Shown here: positions 49,641 through 62,300 of the stretch, piece after piece
How positions within the stretch are numbered: position 1 is the stretch's first letter
Layout: each line of letters opens with the position of its first letter
DNA from: Lampris incognitus
Lineage: Eukaryota; Chordata; Actinopteri; Lampriformes; Lampridae
Assembly (NCBI RefSeq): GCF_029633865.1
Contig: NC_079211.1
Location: 148,646,050 to 148,710,049, forward strand
Reading direction: 5' to 3'
Length of the DNA stretch: 64,000 nt
Translations under genes and position numbers: made by a program
Notes under the pieces: generated by a model
Databases searched by the model: none
Told to the model about the DNA's origin: nothing
The model's input: the letters and a program-made list of their open reading frames with translations, nothing else

Positions 49641-50195
49641 GCAAATATGTAAAAAAAAAAATCCGGTCACAACTCCGGAGCAGTTAGCAGTAATGCGCCG
49701 AGCGCTCTCAGAGCCAAGCGGGAGAAGAAAAGAAGAGGAAAATGTTTCAGTGTCTCCGGACAGCCAAGTTGTTTTACAGAATTTGAGCTCGTAACACTTT
49801 TATTTCATTTTATTCGAGAACGCGGAGAAAAACGACCCGATCCCTACTCCGTACCGGGCGGCGACGTCAAGGCGCCATTTTGCCGTTCGCAGACCGCCGC
49901 TAAAAAAAAAAGGCAAGAAGAAGAAGAAGAAAAGGAAGTGAAGAAGACGACGAAGAAGAAGCTGAACTGTTGTTAAAGGAAGTGGCCATTATTAGGACGA
50001 ACAACAAAAAAGGAAAAGAGAAAGAAAAGTTGTGCGCGCCTCGACCGCGGTCAACGTCAACATGAGAGACGCGTCGGCGCCGTTTTAACCAGATCGACGG
50101 CTCCGCAGAACAAACCCGAATCCGGCGAGGTCCAACGGCGCTCTTAGGCACAGCCGAACCCTATGCCTCTCTGAGCCGCGACGGAACGAGCGGAC
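49640..50195 (+). promoter_or_regulatory. paip1: paip1 promoter and 5' UTR
   Basis: CpG-rich and TATA-less, as in housekeeping promoters. A YY1-type motif 'aaggcgccattttgccg' lies at ~49869-49885, just after a 'gacgtcaa' CRE half-site, a usual position close to the transcription start. A second 'ggccattatt' is at ~49984. An AAG/GAA-rich purine leader (49905-50030) follows. Confidence 0.6.
50062..50088 (+). other. short upstream ORF in paip1 leader
   Basis: ATG at 50062 in 'gtcaacATGagag' encodes MRDASAPF and stops at TAA 50086-50088. A second mini-ORF, ATG 50163 to TGA 50174, has three codons. Both end before the main ATG at 50196, so they would permit reinitiation. PAIP1 itself stimulates translation, so a translationally controlled leader would be notable. 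Confidence 0.5.
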
Positions 50196-50391
50196 ATGAG
50201 CGAGCACTTCGACCGAGCTCCGGGCGCCGGGAGAGCCCGTGTGCAGCCGGCGAGCCCCGGCCTGTTCGGCGCCGGGGACGCAGACGCCAGCGGCCGGCTG
50301 TTCAGCGAGAGAGAGCCGCTGAGGCAGCCGAGGACATCGCCGCCTTTAGCCGACAGCATTAGCTCTGTTAACGACCTGGTCGTCGGAGGAG
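50196..50391 (+). CDS. paip1: paip1 exon 1
   Basis: 196 bp from ATG (gacATGa). Donor GGAG|GTAGGT at 50392, phase 1 out. Confidence 0.9.
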
Positions 50392-53300
50392 GTAGGTGCC
50401 GAAGGAAACCCACCCGCTCTTCACTCGGGTTCAATTCGTGGGGGGTTGGGGGGGGGGTCGTTAAACGTTTTATTAGACATTTTGAGGACGGCGGAGACGG
50501 GCGGCTTGTGGCAAACCCGCCATCCACCGTGACGTGTGACCGCGCAGCAAGTTAAAGGACAAAATCTGCCTTTCGGGGTAAACGCGTCAAACCCGGTGTG
50601 CCTACGTCATAGGGGGGGAGGGGGCTTTTTTGATTTCTTTATTAACGACAGAAATCTCGTGTAAACAGGCGTTATTGATACGGAGCGAACGACATCAGAG
50701 CATGGAGACACGCTGAGTGAACACATTAAAACAAAGAACAACATTTTTGCAGCTTTCTCATGTTTAGAGGTGAAAGTGGTTTTAATGTATCGTTTGGTTT
50801 CATTTCCAAAAACGATGTGGCTAAATTTTGATTTGTGACTATATTATACTTTGCCAAAATAATAAACAGTGACTATATATATATAATTCTTTAAGTTATT
50901 ATTATTATTGTAGAAACCACACAGGACCTTTTCCCAATAAAGAGGAAAGTCTGAGTCAACGTTGTCAGCAATAGACCACGGTGTCTTTCCAAAACGTGGT
51001 GGTGCAGGGACATTGCCAGAACAGGTGCAGCATTGTCTCTGGGTACATTTCACACAGTGACGTTAACACAACACATATCTTTCTTAAACTTAATGTGAGA
51101 AAGACACACATAAGTTTAAGAGAGACACAAATGTCTTTCTTAAACTTAATGTAAAAAAATGTGCTGGTGTCATCCTCTGCTGACAGTGTGCTGTATCTGA
51201 AGGACCACGGTGACACCAAGAATTGAGTTTGTAACGGTACACTGGCGGCGTGTCACATTTTGAAGAAAGTGTTTTGACTTTGGTGGATTTTTAAAAAAAA
51301 TTGACCTGAGCAACTTCAACATTTCCCATGGACTCAGTCGGGCAGTGCTAGTCTCAGGTTTGCAAGATTGAAATCATCTGGTAACACCTATGTATGTGTT
51401 CTGAAAGAACCGTTTCTCTTTTGGTTAGGAGATATTTGTATCGCATATTCCAGATACTTTTCCAGTATCAACAAATCTAGACCAATGGGACACAACAGAA
51501 AGGGTACTAGTAATATATTTTAGAAACAGTTATTAGGGTTGCATTACGCTGTAACGTGCACGGGTAAGTAACAGGTCGGACCCTTGTGTCGCGGTGCGGG
51601 AGACACGTGGTCTATGGCGGCGGTTCCCGGGCTGCCCCCCCCCCCCTGCAGCCAGCTAGGAGGGCCGCCCGGCGCTGCTGCTAACGCTCTGGATATAGCC
51701 TAGCTAACGCTTCGATAGGTTTTGCCGCTTGACCCAAAAGCCAAACTCATTTTGCTTGACCGGTCAACGGGACGGTTCTGTGTGACATGACGGGATCTGC
51801 TCCGATCTAATGCGTCATTTCTCGCCCCACGTGGACAGACGACACATCCACGTGTTCGTCTGCCCGGCGCGGGCCGAGTCGTCAAAATGAACATTCTGCC
51901 TCATAGCGGGTGGGCTGTGCTGGTGGCTAAATAATGCGTAATTAATGGGGACAATATGAATGACATTATCTAAAATGTGAACATGTTAAGTTTCATTTTT
52001 TTGGTCAGGCACGAATCGGCGGACTAGAATCCCAATTTTCGTCAGGCACCAAATTAGAAGGTTAGAATCTCATTGCACCAATTGCGGCATCCATTTGTCT
52101 CGAGCAGCGATGGGGGCAAAAAAAGAAGAAGAGAGCAAATGGGGAAAATGACAAAAAGGAAGTTTTTATGCGCATGCTCAGCGATCCAGGTGAGAAAGTC
52201 GCAGGAAGGCGAGTCAGTTCTTCTGGACACGTTTATTGAGAGAAACATGACGTCACTCATCCGAGTGACCTCTCAGTCTCAACTGACTGCGGGTACCCTC
52301 CCAGCCTGATGAAGCATAACGACCGAAAACAACCATCGGTTTCATATGCAAATTAAAACCAGAGTTACGGTGACGGTGTGTACTATCCACAGAGGATTTG
52401 GGAATGTTTGTAGTCACAATTGTCACGGTATTTTGCATATGAAACTGGTCGTTGGTTTGGGTCGTTATGCCACTGTGTTGTTTATAAGGGTGGGGATCAG
52501 GGGCGGATCTACAGGGTGGCAAGGGGTGGCAGCTGCCACCTCTGAGACACAGTCTTGCCACCCCTGTTGCCACCCCATTTATAAATCAAGATAATATGTT
52601 TTTAAAGTATATTTTATGTACATGCATGGTGAAGGTCAATGAGACCCGCACCAAACTCATCTCAAACAGAAGTCGCCGATTTAGAATCCCCCTCCCCCTC
52701 ACAGGCGCGGATCTACAGGGTAGCAAGGGATGGCAGCTGCCACCTCTGGGACACAGTCTTGCCACCCCAGGAAAAAATCTCTAGATCCACTACTGGTGGG
52801 GATACCTACCTGCAGTCAGGTGAGCCTGAAGAGGTCACTGAGATGAGTGGCGATGAAGAGTTTCTCTCAGGAAACGTGTCCAGATTAACTGATGCAACTT
52901 TCTGTGACTAGATAAGGACGTATTAACAATAAAAGGATCAGTCTTGGAAGTAAAGTTAAGAAAAGGGAAACTTAACCCTGCTGTCAAGAGCTGTGCCATT
53001 TTAACTTTTTAAATAAGATGACTTAGTGGAACATAGTATAGCTATGAAATTAGCAAAAGTGTCTTAGTTTTCTGTTATTAGTCATTCAGAAGAAAGTGTG
53101 TGCAAATATATTAGACCCAGTAACACTGAGCTGAATGAGTTTAGTTAAAGAAACAAGCATTGCTCACTGTCAACAAAATTATTTACCTGACTAGCATTAC
53201 TTGTGCTTATCAAAATTTCAGGATAATGACCTGTTTCAAGAAAAAATGGAACAACTTGAAAAAACAAAGTAGGCTACTATGGTTATTGCAAATTGGCATT

Positions 53301-56300
53301 TCCCAGTTTTAAGCATACGCCATCATGCAGGGTGTCTATCAAACCTCAGGTAGCAGGAATCAGTTCAGTACCATTAGCAAAGCCTCGTCCACCGATTAAA
53401 ATATGCCGTCTTCCCTTGTTCACGTGCCTTTGCCACCAGTGGCCTGAGCTGCATCCTTCTCTTTCTGACTGACTGGGGTAAATCTTTGGCAAAGCACAGC
53501 TTTTTGTCATGGAGGAATTTTTTTTTTTTTTTTTGCTTCTTTCCAAACTGCACCCAGTAGATTCGTGAGGCGAATTGGAAAATAATCCCTTGAGGCTTCG
53601 AATAATCTTTTCTTGGTTGGCCAGGTGATGCACTTTATCAATGACATCAGGAAACTTGGCCTTGTGCTCAGGTAGGATGGACTGGCAGATCTGTATAACC
53701 TCTCTGCAGACATTCTGGTCCTTACATTCAGCTACTCCGTAGAGTCACAGGTTCCATCCTCATGAATAGTTCTCAACCTCAGTTAAAGGTTCCACCAGAT
53801 TTGCTTTCTTCTCAGCCATGCAGACTTGTTCTTCGACGTGTGTCATTTTCACTTTTACATCTCGAATCTCAGCACAGACAAAGTCTACTGCAGGGGTGGG
53901 CAATCTTACCCAGAAAGGGCCAGTGTGGGTGAAGGTTTTTGTTCCAACCAAGCAGTTACACACCTGATCCCACTAATCAACCAATAGAGTCTTTGCTAAG
54001 GAACTTGATTAGGAGACACAGGTGTGTAATTGCTTGGTTCAAACAAAAACTTTCACCCACACTGGCCCTTTCTGGGTAAGATTGCCCACCCCTGCTAGAC
54101 CTTCGATCTTCATTGTGTTGTCGGATATCAAATCAATTTTATTTGTGTAGCCCAATATCACAAATTACAAATTTGCCTCAGTGGGCTTAAGGGCAACACA
54201 ACATCCTGTCCTTAGACCCTCTCATCGGATAAGGAACAACTCCCTAAAAAAAACCCTTTAACAGGGAGAAAAAATAGGAAGAAACCTCAGGGAGAGCAAC
54301 AGAGGAGGGATCGCTCTCCCAAGACGGACAGCGTGCAATGGATGTTGTGTTCATGCAATCAACATAATACATTGAAAGAGGATAACAGAATTATAATGGC
54401 CATCAAATTTATGAAGAACATGATGCACAGGATATGAACCTCTCTACGTTCTTTTCCAGAGCATCGATCCTGGTATTAAACATCACTTAGATTTTCTGCA
54501 CAATGTCTGCGCTGTCTACGTCTAAAGTGCATGGCATCTTGCTTTTCTTCGATGCTGGGGGTTTGGGTGGTGTTCTAGGTAAGGGGGGAAACTGTGCACC
54601 CATGATAGATAACACTGGTTGTTCTTTCATGCAGTAGTCGTGCATGTTGTTCCCAGGCAGATTCTCCAGTGCTGACTCCATGCTGTTGTAGCTAACAGTG
54701 CTGTTAGCTTAAGCCTGTTTTATCAGGTAAGTGTATAAACTTAAAGATACCAACAATTTGAGGTCACTCACACATCAACACAAAACACAGTACCGCTCTA
54801 AGATGTGTTGTGAAATATAAGGCATAATAGTTATGTTCCACTTATTTTATAAAGTTTAAGGTGACCAGCTCCCAAAAACCTGTGCACTCACATAGCCATC
54901 TTGGCTCCAACTCCCACGTCATATGGGGGCATCAGAGATGCCCAGACCAAGGGCGTCTGGGTAGCGTAGCAGTCTATGCCGTTGCCTACCAACAAGGGGG
55001 TCGGCAGTTTGAATCCCCGTGTTACCTCCGGCTTGGTCGGGCGTCCCTACAGACACAATTGGCCATGTCTGTGGGTGGCAAGCTGGATGTGGGTATGTGT
55101 CATGGTCACTGCACTAGCGCCTCCTCTGGTCGGTTGGGGCGCCTCCTTGGTGGGGGGGGGTGGGGGGGGGCTGGGGGGAATAGCGTGATCCTCCCACGTG
55201 CCACATCCTCCTGGATAAACTCCTCACTGTTAGGTGAAAAGAATCGGCTGGCGACTCCACATGTATGGGAGGAGGCATGTGGTAGTCTGCAGCCGTCCCC
55301 GGATCAGCAGAGGGGGTGGAGCAGAGACCAGGATGGCTCGGAAGAGTGGGGTAATTGTCCGGATACAACTGGGGAGAAAAGGGGGGGGGGTGTCTAAAAA
55401 TAAATAAATAAAATGCCCAGACCAGTGTGACATAGGCAACACGTGGTGCTATCACGCAATCAGCTTGCTCGGCCCAGGGGTGATAAAAGATTGACTCGGG
55501 ACAATTTAATATGATGTTGGGATGTTCATATGACGAATGAACAAACCAACCAAAATACAAATAATTAACGTAATTCTGATGATGAGTTGCGTCTTGCTCA
55601 CCAGTATTGTCCAGTCAGATGGTAGGGATAAAAAGTTAATATCGTGTCCTGGTGGGCACCCCGGCGGCTCACCTGGTAGAGTGCATACCACATAAAGCTG
55701 AGTCCTTACTGCAGTGGCATGGGTTCGAATCCGGCCCGGGCCCTTTGCTGCATGTCATCCCCTCTCTCTCCCCTGCCTTCTGTGTCTCTTTCTCTACTGC
55801 CGCCGGCCAATAAAGACGGAAAATGCCGAATTTTTATTTTTATTTTTTTTGTGTCCTGCAGATCTGCTAACATTTTGCCCCAGCGCAAACCCTCTTTCAG
55901 CATTAAAAAGCACCTGCTGAGATCCAGTGTAGGGACGCAGTTGGTATGTTGTCCAAGTGAGAGGAGATGGTAGGTGGGTAGAACGTTTACGCGTCAGCCA
56001 CATTGTATATGAAAGGTTAACTCCTTTATAACCGGAGTTACCCTTTCATATCGCAAAATATTGGGGGAGATTATGGAATTAAACACTATACAAATTTATC
56101 AAGGCCGTTTGTGAAAAAGATTTTTGTGATCACGTGTGTTATTTAAATCATGTGAAAAGCATGTTTTAACTCATTGCACCTCTGACACGACTACTTTTGT
56201 TGTAGCTTGGAGAAGGCACCGTAGGATACAGAGAGAGAGTTTCTTTTTTCAACACTTATTTACAACGTTAGATGAAAATGTGACCGTATCACCTGCTAAA

Positions 56301-59300
56301 TCACATTATTCTTAATTTGCTGGAGGAAATCAAAAGAAGATCTGGAACCACAAACCAGGAGTCATGCCCTCCCAGTGAATTAACAAAACTCCTTGCCACT
56401 CTTCATTTTATTTACCTCTGGTCCTTTCCAGTGCATGGTGGCATTTGTGGCTGCACTGTCACAGTCAGCATTATCCCCCATGCTGTCGCAAGTCCTTAAT
56501 GCAAAAACGCAAAGAGTGCAGAATCATATGCAGTTCTCAGTGCAGTCAAACAGGGTATACTGGGAGGAGGATGCTGAATATGGAGCTGCCAGGGAAGAGG
56601 AAAAGATGAAGGCCAAAGAGGAGGTTTATGGATGTGGTGAGGGAGGACATGCAGGTGACTGGTGTGACAGAGAAAGATGTAGAAGACAGGAAGAGATGGA
56701 AATGCATGATCCACCGTGGCGACCCCTAACGGGAGCAGCCGACAGTAGTAGTAGTGGTAGTAGAAGTAGTAGTGGTAGCAGTAGTGCAGTCAAACAGGTT
56801 TCATAATATAGCAGAGTTCCCAGATGTATTAGGAGCAATTGAAGGGTCACGTGCAAAGCGTGTTTGTAGCACCGGTCACATTTACATTAACGAGGCTGCT
56901 TCAGCATTAATTAATCTGCCCATTTTTAGTAGTTATCCCTGCAAAATTGGCCACCCCCATTACAGCTACCGTACACACTACAGGATAATTGGCCTATTTG
57001 TGGCCCGATTCCCCCCCCCCCCCTTTTGAGACTTGGGGTGGCGGTCCTGATTTGAAGCTGCCCAGAACCGATTATCCTGCGGTATGAGGTATTTATAGAG
57101 TCAGTATTTAGCCTCCTGGGGCCGCTCCTGATAATATCAAACATGTTTGTTACTCACAACTGGAAATGCTGTTGTGTGAGGGGAACAGAAACCCACAACA
57201 GCCAATGAGAGTGACGCTGACTCAGAACTCCAAGCAACAAATCAATCCATTTTTTTTTTTTGCTGCAGAAAAATACACACAAGAAGCTTGACACGTCGTG
57301 TCTGACTGTTCCGACTGCTCTTAAGTCACATTTGCATTCATGAGTTTCTGTGAGTCTTTGCCCCCCCCTCCTTTTTTTTTTTTAATGGTGGTCAGTATCC
57401 AAAGTGTTGCACTACCGCTAATTGCTGGTTTAAGATGAAACGGTTCTGAGAAGTGAGACTGTGATGGATAGTTAACAGGCTCAGTAGGGGCTAGTTTCCC
57501 GGACGGAGATTAAGTTCAACTGGATTAAACTGGAGTTCGAACGGAGATTCTTCACACAAGTCATTCAGTCTGGGTATAGACTTAATCTGTGTCCGGGAAA
57601 CCGGCCCCAAGTGTGTAATGCTTGGCCTGATCATTCAGTGTGTGCGTTCTAATGACTGAGACAAAAAAAAAAAGAAAAGTGAAATATGTCCTTGTGTGTG
57701 CCGTCTCCCACGTTTTCCATACCAGTTAGGATCTGAAAAGTCCTTGAGTGTGCTCGCCGCCTTAATGAAGTAAACATTTCCCTTTCAGGGCCTGGTAGAG
57801 AATCACACAGTGGACAAAGGTTAAGAACATTTTTCTTTCCCTTTTTTCAGACACTAGAAGACAGACTAAACCCCAACAAATTGCATGCGGCAACAGCGCT
57901 GCTGTACCGAAAGGGTGTAATGTGGAGACCCTGGCCAAGTCGTCTACACTTTCAGCCAACGCTCCAGAATTTGTCCCCTCGGGAATTTACGTGGTATGAG
58001 GGACCCCTTTAGAACATCACTGGCTTTGTCCAACCACACACCACTGGTGGGGCAGGGGGGGTTCTCTGTCACCTCTTTGGAAATTCGTGTATTTTGCCTT
58101 GCCATGTTGAACTGTCTAGAATCTTCCCATATCTTTCCAATTCCTGTTTCTTGAACATCACCTTCTTGACTTGCAGGACCCGACATTCTACGACGGCAGT
58201 GAAAACTATTACGGTGAGGAAACACTGGCTGACTTGGTCGCAGACTTCCTTTACCAACTGAGCTCCTCACCGGGCTCCTTTGATTCAGATGTTGAACACA
58301 TTAGCTACACGCTCAATTCCTGGGTAACTACCGAAGCCCTGCTGCAAGAGCTGGTTGAGCTGATCTTCACACAGGTACGGAGGGCCACACCCCTGTTTTC
58401 CACTTTGCACATTATGTAGAAACTTCTGTAAACATGGCACACGGCCAAACGTTTGACATTCCTGTTCCTATAGACCAGATTGTCCATCAGCGTCTGTGCA
58501 AAATATACCAGTTGATCTGAGTTTCTGTTTTTCTTTGCAGTCCACTGCTATTCCCAACTTCTCTTACACGGGTGCCAGACTCTGTAACTACCTGTCTCAT
58601 CATCTTACCATCTGTCCAACGAGGGGCAACTTCCGTCAGCTGCTCCTGGAAAGGTGATTTCTTCCATCAGATGTCACATAGTTAGAGTTTTGTACATGTT
58701 GCTAATCGTTTTTGCAAGCTATTTTTTTTTAGGTTATCCCATTATTATTATTATTACTATTATTATTATTTTTGTGTCTTGCAGGTGTCAGACGGAGTTT
58801 AAGAAGAAGGATGCAGCTGTGACAGGAGATCAGGAAACTCAGAAGTCATTTCACTCGTTTGTGCTCTTCCTGGGAGAACTCTATCTTAACCTGGAGGCAA
58901 GGAACCCCTCTGCTTTACTTTGTCTGTTCTGCTATACTTGGTTGTCTGTCGTCTAGTGAAAACTATTGTCCTGTGTGAAGCCATTTAGTTTTTACTCCTG
59001 CTGGCCTTCATTCATTGTCCAAATCGCTGAGGCTGAATTTTAACATTTTCTTTTTTTTTTATAAATTTATTTCTGATTTTTCCCTTTTTTCTCCCAATTT
59101 AGTGGCCAATTGATCCCTATTTTAATTCAAACACCCACCCTCGTATTGCATGCGTTCGCCAACTGCATCTCTCTGGCCGGCAGTCTCGAAGGAAAGCGCC
59201 TCCCCACTTTCGTGACAAGGCGAATCCAAGCCGAACCACTGTTTTTCCGACACACACAGAGACGCATTCACATGACGAACACAAGCCGACTCCGCCCCCC

Positions 59301-62300
59301 TCCCGAAGACAGCGTTGCCAATGATTGCTGCTTCACCGAGTCCGTCCATAGTCGGATCTGACGAGACCGGGGCGCGAACCCCAGTCCCCAGTGGGCAACT
59401 GCATCGACACCAAGCCGATGCTTAGACCGCTACACCACCGCGGACGGTCGAATTTTAACATTTTCAGTGTGAAAGCAGTTTTGTGCGTTTGAGAGGAGAC
59501 AGAGATGTTTTCCATTTGTCCAGGTGAAAAGAGGGAAAAGGCCCCCGACACGAGCTGACATCCTCCTAGGAGCACTGAAAGACCTGTTGAACTGTCTCCT
59601 CTCCCACCCAGTGGATGCAAACCTCATCTGTGCAGTAAAACTTCTGAAGGTTATGACATTTTCCGGGATTATGCTTACAGCCTACATTTGACTAGTGCTC
59701 CCAACTTGCTTTAATGTTGTTGTTGTTGTTTTTTCAGTTAAACAATGAAAATTCGTTCTTGTCTTTGCAGTTGACAGGCTGTGTCCTGGAGGACACATGG
59801 AAAGAAAGTGGTAAATCAGATATGAAAGAGCTGATTCAGAGAATAGAAAACGTTGTGCTGGATGCCTCCTGCAGCAGGTGCGTGTGCATCTACGGCCCTT
59901 TTGCTCACGCTACGGGCTGGATTCTGATTTATTTATTTTTGTCAAGTTATTGAAATGTGAATAACACGAAGCCTAGAGAGGTTTACGTGCAGCAACAGGT
60001 GGATTCATTGCATGCGAGTTTCAAGAATAAGTCTGACAAATATTAGAAGTTAGTTCAAGCTACAGGGCTGGGTATTGCCGCCAATTTCCCGATTTGGTTC
60101 CGATTCGCAGCGTCCCAAATTGATTCACTTCGCTATTGCTTCAGTTCAGGATATTTCAGCTATAATGCCAGTTTTGCTGGGATAAGAAAGAGATTCTCGG
60201 AGAACTAACGTTGTAAATTGTACAAGGAACCCTCTCACCTGGTGCATTATTAAAGATATTAATGTGTACATTCAGAATTGACCCCAAAGCATTTTCTGAT
60301 AAACAAACATTAAAATATCGATTCAGGGATTAAATTAATCGATAATCAGATTGTTATGATGATTGATTTGAATCAGGAAAACGATTAATTTAACTCAGCC
60401 CTATCAAAATATATATAGGTCCTGGGTGTCTGGGTAGCGTAGCGGTCTGTTTCGTTGCCTACCGATACGGGGATCGCTGGTTTGAATCCCCGTGTTACCT
60501 CCGGCTTGATTGGTTGTCCCTACTGTGTCTGCATGTGGGAAGCTGGATGTGTCGCTGCACTAGCACCTCCTCTGGTTGGTCAGGGTGCCTGTTCAGGGGG
60601 GAGGGGGATCAGGGGGGAATAGCGTGATCCTCCCACGTGCTACGTCCCGCTGGTGAAGCTTCTCATTGTCAGGTGAAAAGAAGCGGCTGGCGACTCCATG
60701 TGTATCGGAGGAGGCATGTGGTAGTCTCCAGCCCTCCCCGGATCGGCAGAGGGGGTAGAGCAGCAACCGGGGCATATCGGAAGAGGGGTAATTGGCCGGG
60801 TACAATGGGGGAAGGGGGGGGGATATATATGTATATTTCTAGGTCCATCACTAGGTATTGAAAATATTTGGAGTTGAACTACGAAGCCTGCAGCATTGCA
60901 GTAAAATCTTGGGTTTTTGTTTTTCTACACCCACTGTTAAGTTCAATTATTTTCATAACATGATGTGACAATTACGTGTCCCATTTGTTAATCTACATCA
61001 TGTTGAACACCAGCCAGAATCTTTTGAATTCATCCCTGAGCTCAGAGTTACAGTCCTGAAGATTTACATCCAAACAAAATTCTTCTTTTGTAACTACTTT
61101 TCTGGCTTTTTAACACAGTAACTGATATATGGAAACTGAAATCCAGATTTTGTAGTTGTTCCTTGTAATGGTTACTGACGAGGAGGACTTTTCCAGGGAG
61201 ATTGATCAAGTGCATGGTGTTTTGCCGAAGAAGGCAGAGGTAGCTGCGAGGTTGAAGTAGCAGTAAGTAGTGGTGGCCAGCAGGTTGATGTAGTAAGTAA
61301 AACTTCATTCATAAAGTGCCTTTCAGAACTGAAGTTACAAAGTGATTCACAGGGAGAGAGCCAAAGGACAAGAATAGAACAGTCATTTAATTAAAAGCTG
61401 CAGTGAAAAGATTATTCAACACATCATTTAACCACTGGATGGCGTCCAGGTAGCAGTCTATTCCGTTGCCTACCAACACGGGGATCTCTGGTTCGAATTC
61501 CCGTGTTACCTCCGGCTTGGTCGGGCGTCCCTACAGACACAATTGGCCGTGTCTGCGGGTGGGAAGCCAGAAGTGGGCATGTGTCCTGGTCACTTCACTA
61601 GCGCCTCCTCTGGTAAGTCGGGGCGCCTCTTCAGGGGGGAGGGGGAACTGGGGGGAATAGCGTGATCCACCCACGCACTACGTCCCCCTGGTGAAACTCC
61701 TCACTGTCAGGTGAAAAGAAGCAGCTGGTGACTCCACATGTATCGGAGGAGACGTGGTTGTCTGCAGCCCTCCCCAGATTGGCAGAGGGGGTGGGGCAGC
61801 GACCGGGGCAGCTCGGAAGAGTGGAGTAATTGGCTGGATACAATTGGGGAGAAAAGGGGGGAGGAAATAAAAAAAAAATGTTTTTTTTTAAAAACGATGC
61901 CAGTGGAGGTAGCCGTTCTTGTGTAAAGGGGCAGCTTGTTGCAGAGTTCAGGGGTCACAGCAGAGAATGCAGATACCATAGATTTCAATGTGGTCCTTGG
62001 GACGGACGGCAAGACACCCTTGATCAGAGCACACGAGGTCTTGCTGGATGTATCTGGGAGGTATGACAGAACAAGGTGGTAGAAGACCTTCACCAATGGA
62101 TAGTACAACATCGACAAGTAAAACTCAGGTTCAAGCACGTTTTTTTAGTTTGGGGGGGGGGTGCTGACACAACAACACCTGATGGGTCTGTGGTTAGGAT
62201 GGACCTCTGGGATTTGATGTGGTCAGATTCCTGTTCAGTTACAAGCATCACCACAGGTGTGATCCTCAAGAGTGTAGCTGTAAGGTGTGACAAGAAATGG

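Larger units (their letters stand above)
53341..54700 (-). pseudogene. L1/Tx1-like LINE ORF1 relic
   Basis: On the minus strand, ORF pieces read from 'MESALENLPGNNMHDYCMKE' (54681) through a coiled-coil-like 'EIRDVKVKMTHVEEQVCMAE' (~53860) to 'FPDVIDKVHHLANQEKII' and 'ALPKIYPSQSEREG' (53540-53350). The order and composition (proline-rich start, heptad segment, basic RNA-binding end) resemble ORF1 proteins of fish L1/Tx1 LINEs. Stops, frameshifts and a MITE insertion disrupt it. Confidence 0.45.

Noticed and set aside
56393..56806. 137-codon ORF as a host gene within paip1 intron 1
   Set aside because: It is a chimera of a Harbinger relic and a truncated RTE insertion, as shown by the 16-bp target duplication.
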